From Geoglobus sp. (GTDB lineage: Archaea; Halobacteriota; Archaeoglobi; Archaeoglobales; Archaeoglobaceae): DNA of 5,970 bases. The DNA lies in NCBI GenBank assembly GCA_027019885.1, contig JALUWC010000528.1:1-5970 (forward strand), given 5' to 3'. A program made the translations under genes and the position numbers. The notes beneath the pieces are model-generated. The model was given only the letters and a program-made list of their open reading frames with translations. It was not told the origin of the DNA and did no database searches. This document shows, piece after piece, positions 5,204 through 5,970 of this stretch. Positions within the stretch are counted from its first letter, which is position 1, and each line of letters opens with the position of its first letter.

Positions 5204-5970
5204 GTCTTTCTTTCTTCAGTCATCAGGAAAAGGGAAACCAGTCCTCCCACCATCATCAAAGCTGAACCGATCCAGACCAAGGAGACGAGCGGAATTACAT
5301 GCAGCTCAAGAATTACACTGCCCCGGTTAAACCCACTCATTGCGATGTAATAATCCAAGAATGGTTTGCTCAGAATCGCAACACCATTAACAACCCTGTC
5401 TTCCCTCTGCAGATTGTAGAGCTTTGTTGATGGATTTACAACCCCCTCAAGCTTTCCATTACTGTAAATGCTGATTGCTGCAACAACCTCTGTCTTTTCA
5501 GGACTGCTTTTAGGATACAGATTGTCCAGCTTCAGGGATATGTCACCAAAATGAGGGGAGTTGATTGTGAGTGAGCTTCCCACATCTATCTTGACATTTT
5601 TGTATACCTCATCGTGCATCCAAGAGCCACTTATGCCAATTGCTATTAGAATCACACCTATGTGAACCACATACCCCCCAAACTTTCTTGCATTGGACAG
5701 ATCTTTTCTGCTGAACGTTGTCAGGTGGCTTGCAAGTGTGAACGCTCCAACACCTGATGCAAGAGCAACGTAAGACATCCCTGAGATGAAATAAACAGCG
5801 GCAAGCGAAACCACACCTGCGGGGACAGAGATGAACATGATTCTTCTGACTCTGCTGCTGTTGTATATCCAGCCCATTGCAATGCAGATGCCAAGGAGTG
5901 TGAGCAGAATCACAGCCAGTGGAGTCTCAACCCTGTCGTAGTATTCTCTTCCCACACTGAGACTTTCAAC
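5200..5970 (-). CDS. ccmF: CcmF-like cytochrome c haem lyase, C-terminal part, 5'-truncated by the window edge
   Basis: A membrane component of system I cytochrome c maturation, which attaches haem to apocytochromes on the outer face of the membrane. 256 codons are visible, ending at TAA 5200-5202. The frame is open through the right edge; a GTG at 5955 sits inside the family motif SVGREYYDRVETPL (compare SVGxPYFNxV..PL in bacterial CcmF), so it is internal and not the start. Hydrophobic segments lie near 5865-5925, 5775-5840, 5710-5775 and 5615-5675, then an external domain (about 5330-5600) and a last span near 5225-5290. The conserved GGYVVHIGV block places a His at 5662-5664, probably one of the CcmF haem ligands. 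PLVSLVWIG in the last span is also typical. The N-terminal WWD-type domain would be outside the window, or in a separate gene if the protein is split. The CcmF family call is strong. Confidence 0.85.
   Translation of the reverse strand, partial: VESLSVGREYYDRVETPLAVILLTLLGICIAMGWIYNSSRVRRIMFISVPAGVVSLAAVYFISGMSYVALASGVGAFTLASHLTTFSRKDLSNARKFGGYVVHIGVILIAIGISGSWMHDEVYKNVKIDVGSSLTINSPHFGDISLKLDNLYPKSSPEKTEVVAAISIYSNGKLEGVVNPSTKLYNLQREDRVVNGVAILSKPFLDYYIAMSGFNRGSVILELHVIPLVSLVWIGSALMMVGGLVSLFLMTEERKT

Noticed and set aside
5200..5955. Complete 251-residue membrane protein starting at GTG 5955
   Set aside because: The GTG lies inside a conserved CcmF motif and the frame continues through the window edge.

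Overview
The window looks like archaeal, thermophile-type chromosomal DNA, most likely from the Archaeoglobales. The evidence is an archaeal (lumazine-synthase-related) riboflavin synthase, a Dph6-type diphthamide enzyme, strong GGTG/GGAGG ribosome binding sites, archaeal TATA-like elements and oligo-T runs in place of hairpin terminators. A CcmF-type cytochrome c maturation gene points to a member that makes c-type cytochromes (Geoglobus, Ferroglobus or Archaeoglobus veneficus would fit). The genus is an inference from gene content and general knowledge, not proven by the sequence.

Layout. The plus strand (1-2505) carries the 3' part of a diphthine-ammonia ligase gene (dph6, cut by the left edge), a 148-base gap with promoter-like elements, then three packed genes: a one-iron superoxide reductase (733-1119), a 53-residue rubredoxin (1120-1281) and a two-domain flavodiiron protein (1324-2505). 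A 71-base convergent gap follows. The minus strand (2577-5970), read right to left, carries the C-terminal half of a CcmF-like haem lyase (cut by the right edge), a class V aminotransferase (4050-5168), a riboflavin synthase (3592-4053, sharing an ATGA overlap with the aminotransferase) and a Cys-rich PflA-like radical SAM protein (2577-3560).

How the genes work together. The plus-strand trio is a coherent oxidative-stress module for an anaerobe. Superoxide reductase turns superoxide into peroxide, the flavodiiron protein reduces O2 to water, and rubredoxin is the likely electron carrier to one or both. The minus-strand genes are more loosely related. Only the aminotransferase-ribC pair shows clear translational coupling, and the aminotransferase appears to have its own promoter at the end of ccmF, giving a leaderless message. 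No gap exceeds 300 bases. I see no RNA gene, CRISPR array, mobile element or large repeat, and no clearly novel multi-gene system. The best leads are residue-level departures in the superoxide reductase and riboflavin synthase, and the extra cysteines of the radical SAM protein.
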